DNA of 64,000 bases from Pseudomonadota bacterium (lineage in GTDB: Bacteria; Pseudomonadota; Alphaproteobacteria; Acetobacterales; Acetobacteraceae), in contig JAJYYH010000036.1 of the NCBI GenBank assembly GCA_021801255.1, forward strand, positions 1 through 64,000, in the 5' to 3' direction. Of this stretch, positions 26,401 to 34,220 are shown in pieces. The notes beneath the pieces were generated by a model that made no database searches, was not told the DNA's origin, and saw nothing but the letters and a program-made list of their open reading frames with translations. Within the stretch, counting starts at the first letter, position 1; the number at the start of each line of letters is the position of its first letter. The position numbers and the translations under genes were made by a program.

Positions 26401-28749
26401 CGCGAGCACGCTGGCGGTCGGGGTCGAGGACCAGTTTGCGTCGGTCCAGGTGCCGCTGGCGCCGTCCCAGCTCCAGGTCGCGGTGGTGATCGCGGCGGTG
26501 GGGTTGCTGAACACCGGACTTGACGGATTGAATAGGATCTCGGTGCCGCCCGCGCCATCACCCGCCAGCGCCAATTGGGCGGGATCGGTGAGACCGGGCA
26601 AGGCGAGCGCGCCGACGACGCTCGCCGCCCCGCCATTGCTGGCCTCGGTGAGGGTGAGCGTGTTGTTGGCATAGGAAAAACCGTTGGCGGCGAGGCCGGC
26701 GAGATCGATCGTGTCGGCGGCGCCGAAGCCGCTGATCGCGGCGGTGACGGCGCCGGGCTCATCAAGGGTGAGGGCGGCATCGCCGGGCGCGAAAACCAGG
26801 CGCTCATTGCCCGCCACCGCGCCGCCCAGGGTGACGCGGGCGCCCGCGCCGAGGCTGAGCGTGCCGCTCGCCCCGGCTGCCGCGCCGAGGGCGCCGGCGA
26901 TCGCGAGGGCGGCATCGCCCACCGTGACCCAGCCGTCATTGCCGAGCGTGCCGGCAAGGTCGAGCGTGCCGGCCAAGGCGGCGATGGTGCCGGTATTGCC
27001 GAGCGCGCCCTGCAACGTCGTGGTGCCGAGGGCGCCGGTTTTTTGCAAAATCCCGGCATTCTCCAGCGCGCCGCCGGCGCCGCCGAGAAAACCATCCTGG
27101 CCGATCGTGAGCGTGGCGCCGGAGGCGATCGCGAGCCCCGCCTGATCGCTGCTCGCGGCGCCGAGCGTGAGCGGGCCATCGAGCAGCGCCGCGCCGCTTA
27201 CCGCGAGGGTGGCGCCGGCGGTCGCGGTCAGCCCGGCGAGATCGGCGCTGCCGGAAAGGACCAGCGTGCCGGGGCCGAGCAGCGTTCCCGCCAGCGCCGC
27301 CGGGCCGGAGAGCGAAAGCGTCGTGCCGCCGAGATCGAGCGTGCTGCCTTGGCCGAGCCCGAAGGTGTGGGCATCGCTGGTCGCGCCCGCCAGGGTGAGG
27401 CGGCTGCCGTTGCCCGTGACCGCGAGCGTCGCGACCGTGATCACCACCCCGGGTTCCAGGGTGAAGGTGCCAGCGCCGCTCAACAGCAGGCTGCCCTCGC
27501 CGGTGAGCGTGCCGCCGAGGCTTGCCGCCCCGCCAGCGAGGGCGAGCGTGCCGCTTTGCGCGCTGAGCGTGCCGGTATTGACGATATCGGCGGTGAGGTT
27601 GCTGGTGCCGCCGCCGCCGGATTTTTCCAGCAATCCGGCATTGCCGAGCGTGCCGCGCGCGACGAAGGCGGCATCGGTAAGGAAATCGAAGCTCGCGCCG
27701 GCGGCGATCGCCAGCGCGGCGCCGCTTGCGAGGGAGACCGCGCCATCCTCGGTCAGCGTCGCGGCATCGATGAGGGTGGCCCCGCTCAGGATCAGCCCGT
27801 TGAGATCGGTGGCCCCGGTCACGCCGACCGTGCCCGGCCCGGCGATCACGCCGGCCAGGCTATCGGCGCCGGCGAGGGTGAGATTGGCGCCATTGAGGGC
27901 GAGCGAGACGCCGGGGCCGAGGGTGAAGGCGCCGGGCACCTCGAGCGCACCGGAGAGGCTGAGCGCGGTCCCGGCATTGAGCGCCTGGAGCGTCGCAACA
28001 TGGACGATCAGCCCGGCGCCCAAGATGAAATCACCGGCGCCGGACAGCGCCAGCGCGCCGGCGCCGGTGATCGTGCCATCGAGCGTGCTCTGGCCGCCAA
28101 AAAGGCCAAGCGTGCCGTGGGCGAGGTCGAGGGTGCCCTGATTGTCGAAATTGCCCGCGATATCGCTCACGCCGCTGGCAAGCGCGGTGATCAGCCCGTC
28201 ATTGACCACCCCGCCGGTGCCCTCGCCCTCCAGCGTGGTGGGGTCGGCGATGACGAAGTGTCCGTCGGCGGCGATGACCAGCGCGCTGGTGTCCCCGCTC
28301 GCCGCCCCGACGCTGAGCGCCCCGGCGCTCGCGAGCACGCCATCGACCACCAGACTGGCGTCATTGTCGAGGGCCAGGCCCTGGGCGATGGCCCCGGCGC
28401 CGAGCGTAAGGCTGCCGGGCCCGCTGATCGCGCCGGCCAGCGTCGCGGCGCCGGCGAGCGCGAGCGTGCCGCCCGCGAGCACCAGCGTGCCGCCGGCCTG
28501 ATCGAGGGCGCCGGTCACGCTGCCGCCCGCGAGGGTGAGCGTGCCGCTGGTAAGATCGAGGGTCGCGGCGGGATCGCTCACTTGCAGCGTCGCCAGGGCG
28601 GCGGTGGTGGTGGCGAAGGAGACGATCAGCGGCAGGGTACCGCCGATCACCGCCGTCTCGGAGGCGGTGGGCAGGCCAAGGCTCCAATTGGCGGCATTGC
28701 TCCAATTCCCCGAGCCGGCGAGCCAGTCATCCTGCGCCCCACCCGGCAT
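23251..28749 (-). CDS. Giant repeat protein with C-terminal Hint domain
   Basis: An 1832-aa protein. The N-terminus (AGSGNWSNAANWSLGLP) is a domain found at the front of many large bacterial surface proteins. The middle is Gly/Ala/Leu/Thr-rich beta-helix-like sequence, with at least five copies of a long unit marked by NAGLLEK (around DNA positions 27640, 27050, 25690, 25110, 24510). A Hint_2-type domain begins at about residue 1590 with PCFAAGTRLDT, with SPDHAI further on and VESYLDTGDR near the end. No signal peptide is evident, so a type I or other leaderless route is likely (inference). After about residue 1750 the frame runs 187 bases into the antisense of the L,D-transpeptidase gene. 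The final domain of its paralogue at 50900 is missing. Confidence 0.85.
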   Translation of the reverse strand: MPGGAQDDWLAGSGNWSNAANWSLGLPTASETAVIGGTLPLIVSFATTTAALATLQVSDPAATLDLTSGTLTLAGGSVTGALDQAGGTLVLAGGTLALAGAATLAGAISGPGSLTLGAGAIAQGLALDNDASLVVDGVLASAGALSVGAASGDTSALVIAADGHFVIADPTTLEGEGTGGVVNDGLITALASGVSDIAGNFDNQGTLDLAHGTLGLFGGQSTLDGTITGAGALALSGAGDFILGAGLIVHVATLQALNAGTALSLSGALEVPGAFTLGPGVSLALNGANLTLAGADSLAGVIAGPGTVGVTGATDLNGLILSGATLIDAATLTEDGAVSLASGAALAIAAGASFDFLTDAAFVARGTLGNAGLLEKSGGGGTSNLTADIVNTGTLSAQSGTLALAGGAASLGGTLTGEGSLLLSGAGTFTLEPGVVITVATLAVTGNGSRLTLAGATSDAHTFGLGQGSTLDLGGTTLSLSGPAALAGTLLGPGTLVLSGSADLAGLTATAGATLAVSGAALLDGPLTLGAASSDQAGLAIASGATLTIGQDGFLGGAGGALENAGILQKTGALGTTTLQGALGNTGTIAALAGTLDLAGTLGNDGWVTVGDAALAIAGALGAAAGASGTLSLGAGARVTLGGAVAGNERLVFAPGDAALTLDEPGAVTAAISGFGAADTIDLAGLAANGFSYANNTLTLTEASNGGAASVVGALALPGLTDPAQLALAGDGAGGTEILFNPSSPVFSNPTAAITTATWSWDGASGTWTDANWSSTPTASVLAVVPNDGTAASTLAYGTSATVNALAGGTLVTLDVLSGMLAVNDGADWAGAVNMDGGSLDLLSGGTLGSLALQGGTIALGAGVLQVGAATIGAAIGGGGTLALSGDATIVAGGAISTHVLDLDATTTLDQSLIYTGNLIAAAGGTLALNGHTLTLAGAADLAGTLAGAGAVIAAGSGDLSGAVIAQGASLRDQGTLIAVAAPTLEGATLAIAAGGVFDSLGNGGIAMSGAAALDNAGLLEKTTGNATGTLAGGITSSGTIAVADGTLLFTGADTFSGLFTGAGAVALAGTATLGAGLALDVAEFSLENGASVALAGDLAISGAFQLAPGASLAAGAATLALAGPALLAGTLSGAGALDITGGAEASGWQVGGSETIALAGTLTADGSLTLGLASGDSPSLDIAAGGVFDLNADADLNTLGTLAIANAGVLEKTAGLGLSYLFANLDNKGTLAVARGTLSLASGSTTLGGALAGAGTLDLTAGPSPSAAGAVSFYTLEAGTALSLGAFGVTAGAELTDQAGASYAGAFTLAPGATLDPNNTTLALTGGASLDGAIDGAGTVAVSGNVEAGGLAVSGGAVVADSGTLLLDGALTLGTASSAGQLVIAAGATAEITADAALTGYNGAPISNAGLFEKLAGLGASSFSGVLANAGTVLAARGTLDLTGTLQNDALAEAIGGTLVLANNLAATGGASGTLAIGAGGDAVLEGALAGSETIDFTAAQALLTLPDPGEVFGPIEGFSEGDTIDFTAAAFTAGGDTLTYANGTLAIADQGAPVAALAMPGNYTAANFALASDGAGGTALLFAPPPCFAAGTRLDTQAGSVAVEDLRPGERVLLACGGFGEIFWIGSREIDGDRHPHPARVGPIRVQAGAFARRVPRRDVVLSPDHAIFAAGFLVPVKLLVNGASIREEPGGRVRYFHVELARHAVLLAEGLPVESYLDTGDRALFATPPPALPATASARCAPLLLSGPALAALQGRLARRAARLFIPAQGASTRTPLSPAASTARSAASGRATQPAVGAKSGRATWRKIAEPRPGRGGSSFQPSTPIRS

Positions 28750-28880
28750 GCCCGCCTCCCTCTCGGCAATACCCCAAGACGCCGCTCAATGATCGACCAG
28801 CGCCGCCACCCTGATGGATCGGCCGAAAGGGTTTATCAACTATTGCGCGTGGATCGCCAAGTATTTTTCTGCCAAACCAA

Positions 28881-28909
28881 ATAAAGTTTTTCTTCTAAGA
28901 TGCTGTCAA
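28881..28909 (-). promoter_or_regulatory. Possible promoter of the giant Hint-protein gene
   Basis: On the minus strand a perfect -35 TTGACA (28904-28909) is followed after 17 bases by CTTTAT (28881-28886), a weak -10 match, inside an AT-rich patch. It overlaps the end of the upstream gene and lies 130 bases before the Hint-protein start. Confidence 0.4.
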
Positions 28910-29518
28910 CACGTCCGTTTCGATAAACAGAATCGACCGCGAGGCAGCCGGCAGGCCGCGCACCATTCCCGGCGCCAGGCCGGCCGGCAGGATGATCCGC
29001 TCCAGGCCGCGGCGCAGCCCGGCGGGCGTCACATAGCCGCTGCCGAGGCAGGTTTCGCACATCAGGCAGGCGCCGCCATCGTCGCGCCCGCGCGCCCCCG
29101 CCCCGGCGCAGGCGGGACAGCGGAGCGGCGGCAGGGCAAGATCGATGGGGCCCTTGAGCGGGGCGCAGAGCAGGAAGCGCTGCCCCGGAAGTGCCGCGAG
29201 AAACCGTCGCGCCGCATCCGCCTCGCGCTGATCGCGAGCCCGCGCCCCGAGCCACACCCACGCCCATCCCGCGCCCCAATCGCTGGGCAGGCGGGGTGGG
29301 TCGGGGAGCAGCACATGCCAGGCGAGATGGCGGCACAGCCGCGGAATTTCCCAGTTGAGTGCGGGCGCGGCGGGATCGGGGGCGAGCAGGACCAGGGGTC
29401 TCGCGCCGCGCAGGGCCGCCGCCCGGTCGCAGCGCCGGGCCGCATCAAGGGTCTCGGGCGTGGCGCGCCAGACCTGCCAGGCGGGGGTGATTGGGGCTGC
29501 GGTCTCGGGCGCGGTCAT
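28895..29518 (-). CDS. Hypothetical protein with Cys-rich zinc-finger-like motif
   Basis: A 207-aa protein I cannot assign. The first half is Trp/Pro-rich (WQVWRATPETL, LNWEIPRLCRHLAWHVLLPDP). The second half has CPACAGAGARG followed by CLMCETCLGSGYVTPAGL, two CXXC pairs spaced like a DnaJ-type zinc ribbon, likely to bind zinc. No membrane segment or signal peptide is evident. The end of the gene carries the possible promoter of the Hint-protein gene downstream. Confidence 0.7.
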   Translation of the reverse strand: MTAPETAAPITPAWQVWRATPETLDAARRCDRAAALRGARPLVLLAPDPAAPALNWEIPRLCRHLAWHVLLPDPPRLPSDWGAGWAWVWLGARARDQREADAARRFLAALPGQRFLLCAPLKGPIDLALPPLRCPACAGAGARGRDDGGACLMCETCLGSGYVTPAGLRRGLERIILPAGLAPGMVRGLPAASRSILFIETDVLTAS

Positions 29519-29615
29519 GAGGCGGCTCGCTTGTGATGCCCCGCCATCGCGGGCGCGACGGGAGAGGGTTGCGCAGCCAAGGGCAAAAGTCTAGGAGACG
29601 GCGCCACGGGCCGGC

Positions 29616-29690
29616 GCTGCTGTAGCTCAGTGGTAGAGCACACCCTTGGTAAGGGTGAGGCCGTGAGTTCAATCCTCACCAGCAGCACCA
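29616..29690 (+). tRNA. tRNA-Thr (GGT)
   Basis: A 75-nt cloverleaf with 3' CCA encoded: acceptor gctgctg/cagcagc, D-arm gctcagtggtagagc, anticodon stem caccc/gggtg with loop ttggtaa, anticodon GGT at 29648-29650, and T-arm gtgagttcaatcctcac. It reads ACC/ACT Thr codons. It lies just upstream of the dcw cluster. Confidence 0.97.
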
Positions 29691-29899
29691 GGCGGCGCCG
29701 TTGCATGACGCCCGCGCGGGCCGCCGTTCCACGTGCGGCCGTTGAATCTTCGATCCGTTCCCGGGTTATCCGAACAAAATGCGAATACTTGCGGACATGG
29801 CGCGGAGCCCGTCATTCGCGCGCGCGGTAATAGTAAACGATTGATTAACAGAAAAAAATACTCGCTCAAGCCAAGTCAAACCGTGGATTCCCTTTGACG

Positions 29900-29933
29900 C
29901 CCATAATTTCCCATGATATCCCATGATTTCCCA
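29900..29933. promoter_or_regulatory. MraZ operator (four TGGG boxes)
   Basis: Four CCCA boxes (TGGG on the minus strand) lie at 29900, 29910, 29920 and 29930, exactly 10 bases apart. MraZ is known to bind TGGGN direct repeats spaced by 5 bases in front of mraZ. A possible -35 (ttgacg, 29894-29899) abuts the first box, so binding would occlude the promoter. This fits autorepression of the dcw operon. In the rest of the 339-base tRNA-mraZ gap an AT-rich patch at about 29825-29875 and no other feature are seen. Confidence 0.8.
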
Positions 29934-30029
29934 AAACGGGGGTGGGCGGCCAGGACGGCCGGCACGGCCCGGCGGGAATGGACCCACGCGCCCGATGGAG
30001 CGCCCGACAGCGAAGAGGCATCTGGCCGG

Positions 30030-30491
30030 ATGACCCACTTTCTGGGCACCCACCAGAACAAATTGGATGGCAAAGGACGGGTCTCCGTGCCGGCGCCGTT
30101 CCGTGCCGCCCTGCGGGCGCTCGACGAGCGCGGCGCCGGTGCCCTGGTGCTGCGCCCGGCGCACACCCACCCCTGTATCGAGGCCTGGCCGGAAGCGGCG
30201 TTTCACGCCTTGGCCGGGCCGCTCGATCGGCTCGACCTGTTCAGCGACGCCCATGACGATCTCGCCGCCGCGCTCTACGCCGATGCCTATCCGGTCGAGA
30301 CCGACAAGGAGGGGCGGATCGTGCTGCCCGACCCGCTGATCTCCCATGCCGGGCTCGGCGAGGGCGTGGTGTTCATGGGGCTCGGACGGATTTTCCAGAT
30401 CTGGGAACCGCAGGCGGCGGCGCGGCGGCGCGCCGAGGCGCGCGAGCGCGCGCGCGCCCGCGGCGTCACCCTGCCGGCGGCGAGCGCGTGA
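30030..30491 (+). CDS. mraZ: Transcriptional regulator MraZ
   Basis: A 153-aa AbrB/SpoVT-fold protein with two swapped-hairpin domains. Start [25 protein letters not shown] is the family signature; the second domain has [18 protein letters not shown]. It is the first dcw gene and should repress the operon via the four boxes upstream. The start is set by gaagagg and the typical N-terminus. Ends in TGATG overlap with rsmH. Confidence 0.96.
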   Translation: MTHFLGTHQNKLDGKGRVSVPAPFRAALRALDERGAGALVLRPAHTHPCIEAWPEAAFHALAGPLDRLDLFSDAHDDLAAALYADAYPVETDKEGRIVLPDPLISHAGLGEGVVFMGLGRIFQIWEPQAAARRRAEARERARARGVTLPAASA

Positions 30492-31480
30492 TGAGCGGCC
30501 ATATCCCGGTGCTGCGCGATGCCATGCTGGCGCTGCTCGGCCCGCGCCCCGACGCCACCTATCTCGATGCGACGCTGGGCGGCGGCGGCTACGCCGCGGC
30601 GATTCTCGACGCCGCTCCCTGTACTCTGTTCGCGATCGACCGCGACCCCGCGGCGATCGCCCGTGGCGCGGCGCTGGCCGCGCGCCATCCCGGCCGGCTG
30701 CATCTCTTGCCAGGTCGCTTCGGTGACATGCTGTCCCTGCTCGCGACGGCTGGCGTTACCCGGCTCGACGGCGTGGTGATGGATCTTGGCGTCTCGTCCG
30801 ATCAGCTCGACGATCCGGCGCGGGGGTTTTCCTTCCGCACCGATGGCCCGCTCGACATGCGCATGGACCAAAGCGGTCCGACCGCCGCCGATCTCGTCAA
30901 TACCCTCCCCGAATTGGCGCTCGCCGATATCCTCGCTGAATTCGGCGAGGAGCGTTTCGCCCGCCGCATCGCCCGCGCCATCGCCGCCGACCGCACCGCA
31001 ACCCCGTTCACCACGACGCGGCAACTAGCCGCGCTGATCCGCCGCATCGTGCCCCCCGCGCGCGACGGGATCGACCCCGCGACCCGCAGCTTTCAGGCGC
31101 TGCGCATCACGGTGAACGACGAGTTGGGCGAGATCGCGCGCGGCCTCGCGGCGGCAGCGGCGCTGCTGGCGCCGGGCGGGCGGCTCATTGTCGTGGCCTT
31201 CCATTCGCTCGAGGACCGCCTGGTCAAGCGCTTCATGCAGCGCGCCGCCGGGCGCGAGGGCGCCCCGTCGCGTCATGATCCGCGCGGCCTCATGGCCCGC
31301 CCGGCGCCAGTCTATCGCCTGCTGACGCCGCGCCCGACAAGCGCCAGCGCCGCCGAAATCGCCGCCAATCCGCGCGCCAGGAGCGCCCGTCTGCGCGCCC
31401 TTGAACGCCTCGCCCCGGAACATCCGGCGACCGAACATCCGGCGACGGAACACCCAGCCATGGAGGAACGCCGCGCATGA
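30491..31480 (+). CDS. rsmH: 16S rRNA (cytosine(1402)-N(4))-methyltransferase
   Basis: A 329-aa SAM-dependent methyltransferase (MraW). Seen: [29 protein letters not shown] (SAM loop), [41 protein letters not shown] and [15 protein letters not shown]. The C-terminus ends in three tandem 15-bp units (31418-31462) encoding EHPAT-type repeats, outside the enzyme core. Usual length apart from that tail. Confidence 0.98.
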   Translation: MSGHIPVLRDAMLALLGPRPDATYLDATLGGGGYAAAILDAAPCTLFAIDRDPAAIARGAALAARHPGRLHLLPGRFGDMLSLLATAGVTRLDGVVMDLGVSSDQLDDPARGFSFRTDGPLDMRMDQSGPTAADLVNTLPELALADILAEFGEERFARRIARAIAADRTATPFTTTRQLAALIRRIVPPARDGIDPATRSFQALRITVNDELGEIARGLAAAAALLAPGGRLIVVAFHSLEDRLVKRFMQRAAGREGAPSRHDPRGLMARPAPVYRLLTPRPTSASAAEIAANPRARSARLRALERLAPEHPATEHPATEHPAMEERRA

Positions 31481-32229
31481 TCCGCCCGGTCACCTCGCTC
31501 ACCCTGATCCTCGCCGCCAGCTCCGGCCTCTACCTCTATCAGGTCAAGCACCGCACCCGCCTGCTCGATCACCGCATCGCCGTGACCGTCGCGGAGACCG
31601 CGGCGCTCCGCGCGCGGAGCGGCGTTCTGCAGGCCGAGTGGGCGCTGCTCAACCAGCCCGACCGGCTCGGCGATCTCGCCCTGCGCTATCTGGCGCTGCG
31701 CCCGCTCCAGCCGGCGCAATTCGTGGCGGCCGCTGATCTCGCGACGCATCTGCCCCCCGTGGCCCCGGCGGAAGACCCCGCGCCAGCGGCGACCGCGCCG
31801 ATCGCGGCACGCACCGACGCCCCGCCTGTGCCCGAGACCGTGGTGGACCCGGCCGCCGCGCCGGCGCCGGTGGCTACCCCGCGTCCGGCGCTTGGCGTGC
31901 TCCCGGCGCTTGGCGCGCTCAAGGCGATGGCGGTGATGACGCCGGCGCCCGCCCATCCGCCGGCCCGCCCGCCAGCCCCGACGATGCGCCGTCCTCCCGC
32001 CCCCCCGGCGCTGGCGCCGCAGCCGGTGGCACTCGCCCTCGCGCATCCGCGCGGCGACGCGGCAACGCGCGGCGCGCGCAGCGAGCCGGCGAGCCCGCGC
32101 TCGCCCACGCTCGGCGTGCCGGCGGCGACGCTGGTCAGCACGCCCTCCTTCATCGGCTCGGCGCTCGGCGGCCGCCACGCCAACCTGCCCCCGCCAGTTC
32201 CGCTTGCCGCGCGCCCGGACGCCCAATGA
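31477..32229 (+). CDS. ftsL: Cell division protein FtsL
   Basis: A 250-aa protein between rsmH and ftsI, the FtsL position. The N-terminus has one membrane helix ([19 protein letters not shown]) and a short coiled coil ([28 protein letters not shown]), with [16 protein letters not shown] matching alphaproteobacterial FtsL. The remaining half is a Pro/Ala-rich low-complexity tail, longer than in usual FtsL (about 100-140 aa). FtsL works with FtsQ and FtsB to activate FtsWI. Confidence 0.88.
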   Translation: MIRPVTSLTLILAASSGLYLYQVKHRTRLLDHRIAVTVAETAALRARSGVLQAEWALLNQPDRLGDLALRYLALRPLQPAQFVAAADLATHLPPVAPAEDPAPAATAPIAARTDAPPVPETVVDPAAAPAPVATPRPALGVLPALGALKAMAVMTPAPAHPPARPPAPTMRRPPAPPALAPQPVALALAHPRGDAATRGARSEPASPRSPTLGVPAATLVSTPSFIGSALGGRHANLPPPVPLAARPDAQ

Positions 32230-34220
32230 CCGACGCCCCCTCGCCCGATTCGCCCCCGCGCGGGTCGCCAGCCCGGGCCTTTGGCGCGCCGCGCCGGGCC
32301 GCCGTGCCGCGCATGGAGGATGTGCGCGTCACCGCGCCCGATCTCGCGCGCCGGGCGCTCCTGGAGAAAGCCCGTGGCCGGCTGGTGCTGGCGGCGGCGG
32401 GTTTCGCCGTGCTGTTCGGCCTCGCGGCGGTGAAGCTCGCGGATGCGACGCTGCTGCGCCCGCTCAGCCCGCCGCCGGCAAAGCCGCTGATCGTCGCACC
32501 CCCGCCCACCACGCCCGAAGCACCCGACGCCTTCGCCCCCCATGTCGCGCGCGCCAACATCGTCGATCGCAATGGCCAGATCCTGGCGATCTCGCTGCCC
32601 ACCGCCGAGCTTTATGCCAATCCGCGCGAAATGATCGACCCCACCGAGGTCGCGCGCCAGTTGCAGCGCGCCGTGCCGCGGCTCGACCGCGCCGAGATCG
32701 CCGCCCGCCTCGCCTCGGGGAAAGCCTTCGTCTATCTCGCCCGCCAGATTACCCCGCGCGAGGAACTGGCGATCAACGATCTCGGCATTCCGGGGGTGTA
32801 TTTCCAACCTTCCGAACGGCGCCACTATCCGCTCGGGCGGGTCGCGGCGCAGGTTCTGGGCGGCGTCGATGTCGATGAGCGGGGTGTTGCCGGTATCGAG
32901 CGCAGTTTTGATGCCCGCCTGCGCAGCGACCCCGCGCCCTTGCGTCTCTCCCTCGATGTCCGCGTCCAGGCGGTGGTGCGCGAGGAATTGCTCGCCGCGA
33001 TGGGCGAGTTCCAGGCGATCGGCGCCACCGGCATCGTCATGGATGTGCGCACCGGCGAGGTGCTGGCGATGGTGAGCCTGCCCGACTACGACGCCAACGA
33101 ATTCGGCGCATCCCCGCCCGAGGACCGTTTTAACCGCGCGGTGACGGGCATGTTCGAGCCCGGCAGCACGTTCAAATTGCAGACCGCGGCGATGGCGCTC
33201 GATTCCGGGGCGGCGCATCTCTGGGACCAGTTCGACGCCTCCCAGCCGATCCATATCGGGCGCTTCACCATCACCGATTTCGAGGGCAAGCATCGCTGGC
33301 TCTATCTCCCCGAAGTGCTCGCCTATTCCTCCAATCTCGGCGCCGCCCATATCGCCTTGGCGGTCGGCGCCGAGCGCCAGCGCGCCTGGCTGCGCCAGAT
33401 GGGGTTTTTCTCGCGCATCGGCATCGAGCTGCCCGAGGCCGGGCTGCCGATCGTCCCGCCCGCGTCCAACTGGCGCGAGGCGGCGACGATGACGATCGGC
33501 TTCGGCCACGGCATCGCGGTCTCGCCCTTGCACGTCGTGCGTGGCACCGCGGCGATCGCCAATGGCGGCATCGTGCTGCGCCCGACGCTGCTCGCGCTGC
33601 CCGAGGGCAGGGCACCCGAGGGCACGCGGATCATGCAGGAGAGCACCTCGGCGGTGATGCGCAAGCTGATGCGCCTCGTCGTTACCGCGGGCTATGGCAA
33701 GAAGGCGGATGTTCCCGGCTATTTCGTCGGCGGCAAGACCGGAACGGCCGAGAAGGTCGGCGCGCACGGCTATCGCAAGCACACCAACGTCTCGGCCTTC
33801 GTCAGCGTGTTTCCGATGAACGCGCCGGCCTACGCGGTCTATATGATGCTCGATGAGCCGCACGGGAACGCATCGACGGGGTTTTTCTCGACCGCCGGGC
33901 AGGTCAGCGCGCCGGCCGCCGGGCGGGTGATCGCGCGCATCGGCCCGATGCTCGGCCTGTTTCCCGAAACCAATAATGCCGCCGCGATCGAGGCATCGCT
34001 CGCCATCGCGCTGCAGCCTGGCCGGCCCGGCAATCTCCACCCCCCGATGGCCGCCCTCACCCGCCCGGCCCTGCCCGCAGCGGCCAAGCCCGCCCCGGCG
34101 ATCACCGCCCCCGCCACGGGGCGCGACGGGCAGCACGAGGCGGCGTTGCCGGCGCGCCTCGCCGCCTTCGATCCGGCAACCACCCCGCTCGTCTCCCCGG
34201 CCGGCAATGCAGCTCGCTGA
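32226..34220 (+). CDS. ftsI: Peptidoglycan D,D-transpeptidase FtsI (PBP3)
   Basis: A 664-aa class B penicillin-binding protein with one N-terminal helix (about residues 55-75). Pedestal domain starts at RANIVDRNGQILAIS; active-site motifs are FEPGSTFKLQT (SxxK), AYSSNLGAA (SxN) and VGGKTGTAEK (KTG). It crosslinks septal peptidoglycan with FtsW. The C-terminus has a Pro/Ala-rich tail. It overlaps both neighbours. Confidence 0.97.
   Translation: MTDAPSPDSPPRGSPARAFGAPRRAAVPRMEDVRVTAPDLARRALLEKARGRLVLAAAGFAVLFGLAAVKLADATLLRPLSPPPAKPLIVAPPPTTPEAPDAFAPHVARANIVDRNGQILAISLPTAELYANPREMIDPTEVARQLQRAVPRLDRAEIAARLASGKAFVYLARQITPREELAINDLGIPGVYFQPSERRHYPLGRVAAQVLGGVDVDERGVAGIERSFDARLRSDPAPLRLSLDVRVQAVVREELLAAMGEFQAIGATGIVMDVRTGEVLAMVSLPDYDANEFGASPPEDRFNRAVTGMFEPGSTFKLQTAAMALDSGAAHLWDQFDASQPIHIGRFTITDFEGKHRWLYLPEVLAYSSNLGAAHIALAVGAERQRAWLRQMGFFSRIGIELPEAGLPIVPPASNWREAATMTIGFGHGIAVSPLHVVRGTAAIANGGIVLRPTLLALPEGRAPEGTRIMQESTSAVMRKLMRLVVTAGYGKKADVPGYFVGGKTGTAEKVGAHGYRKHTNVSAFVSVFPMNAPAYAVYMMLDEPHGNASTGFFSTAGQVSAPAAGRVIARIGPMLGLFPETNNAAAIEASLAIALQPGRPGNLHPPMAALTRPALPAAAKPAPAITAPATGRDGQHEAALPARLAAFDPATTPLVSPAGNAAR

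Noticed and set aside
26575-28884. Long plus-strand open frame of 769 codons
   Set aside because: It is the antisense of the Gly/Ala-rich Hint gene; composition is Gly/Arg/Glu/Ala noise with no domain, as expected from GC-rich codons read backwards.
29691-29880. CtrA-type TTAA-N7-TTAA site before mraZ
   Set aside because: Only a single ttaac half-site (gattaacag) is present; no second half at the correct spacing.
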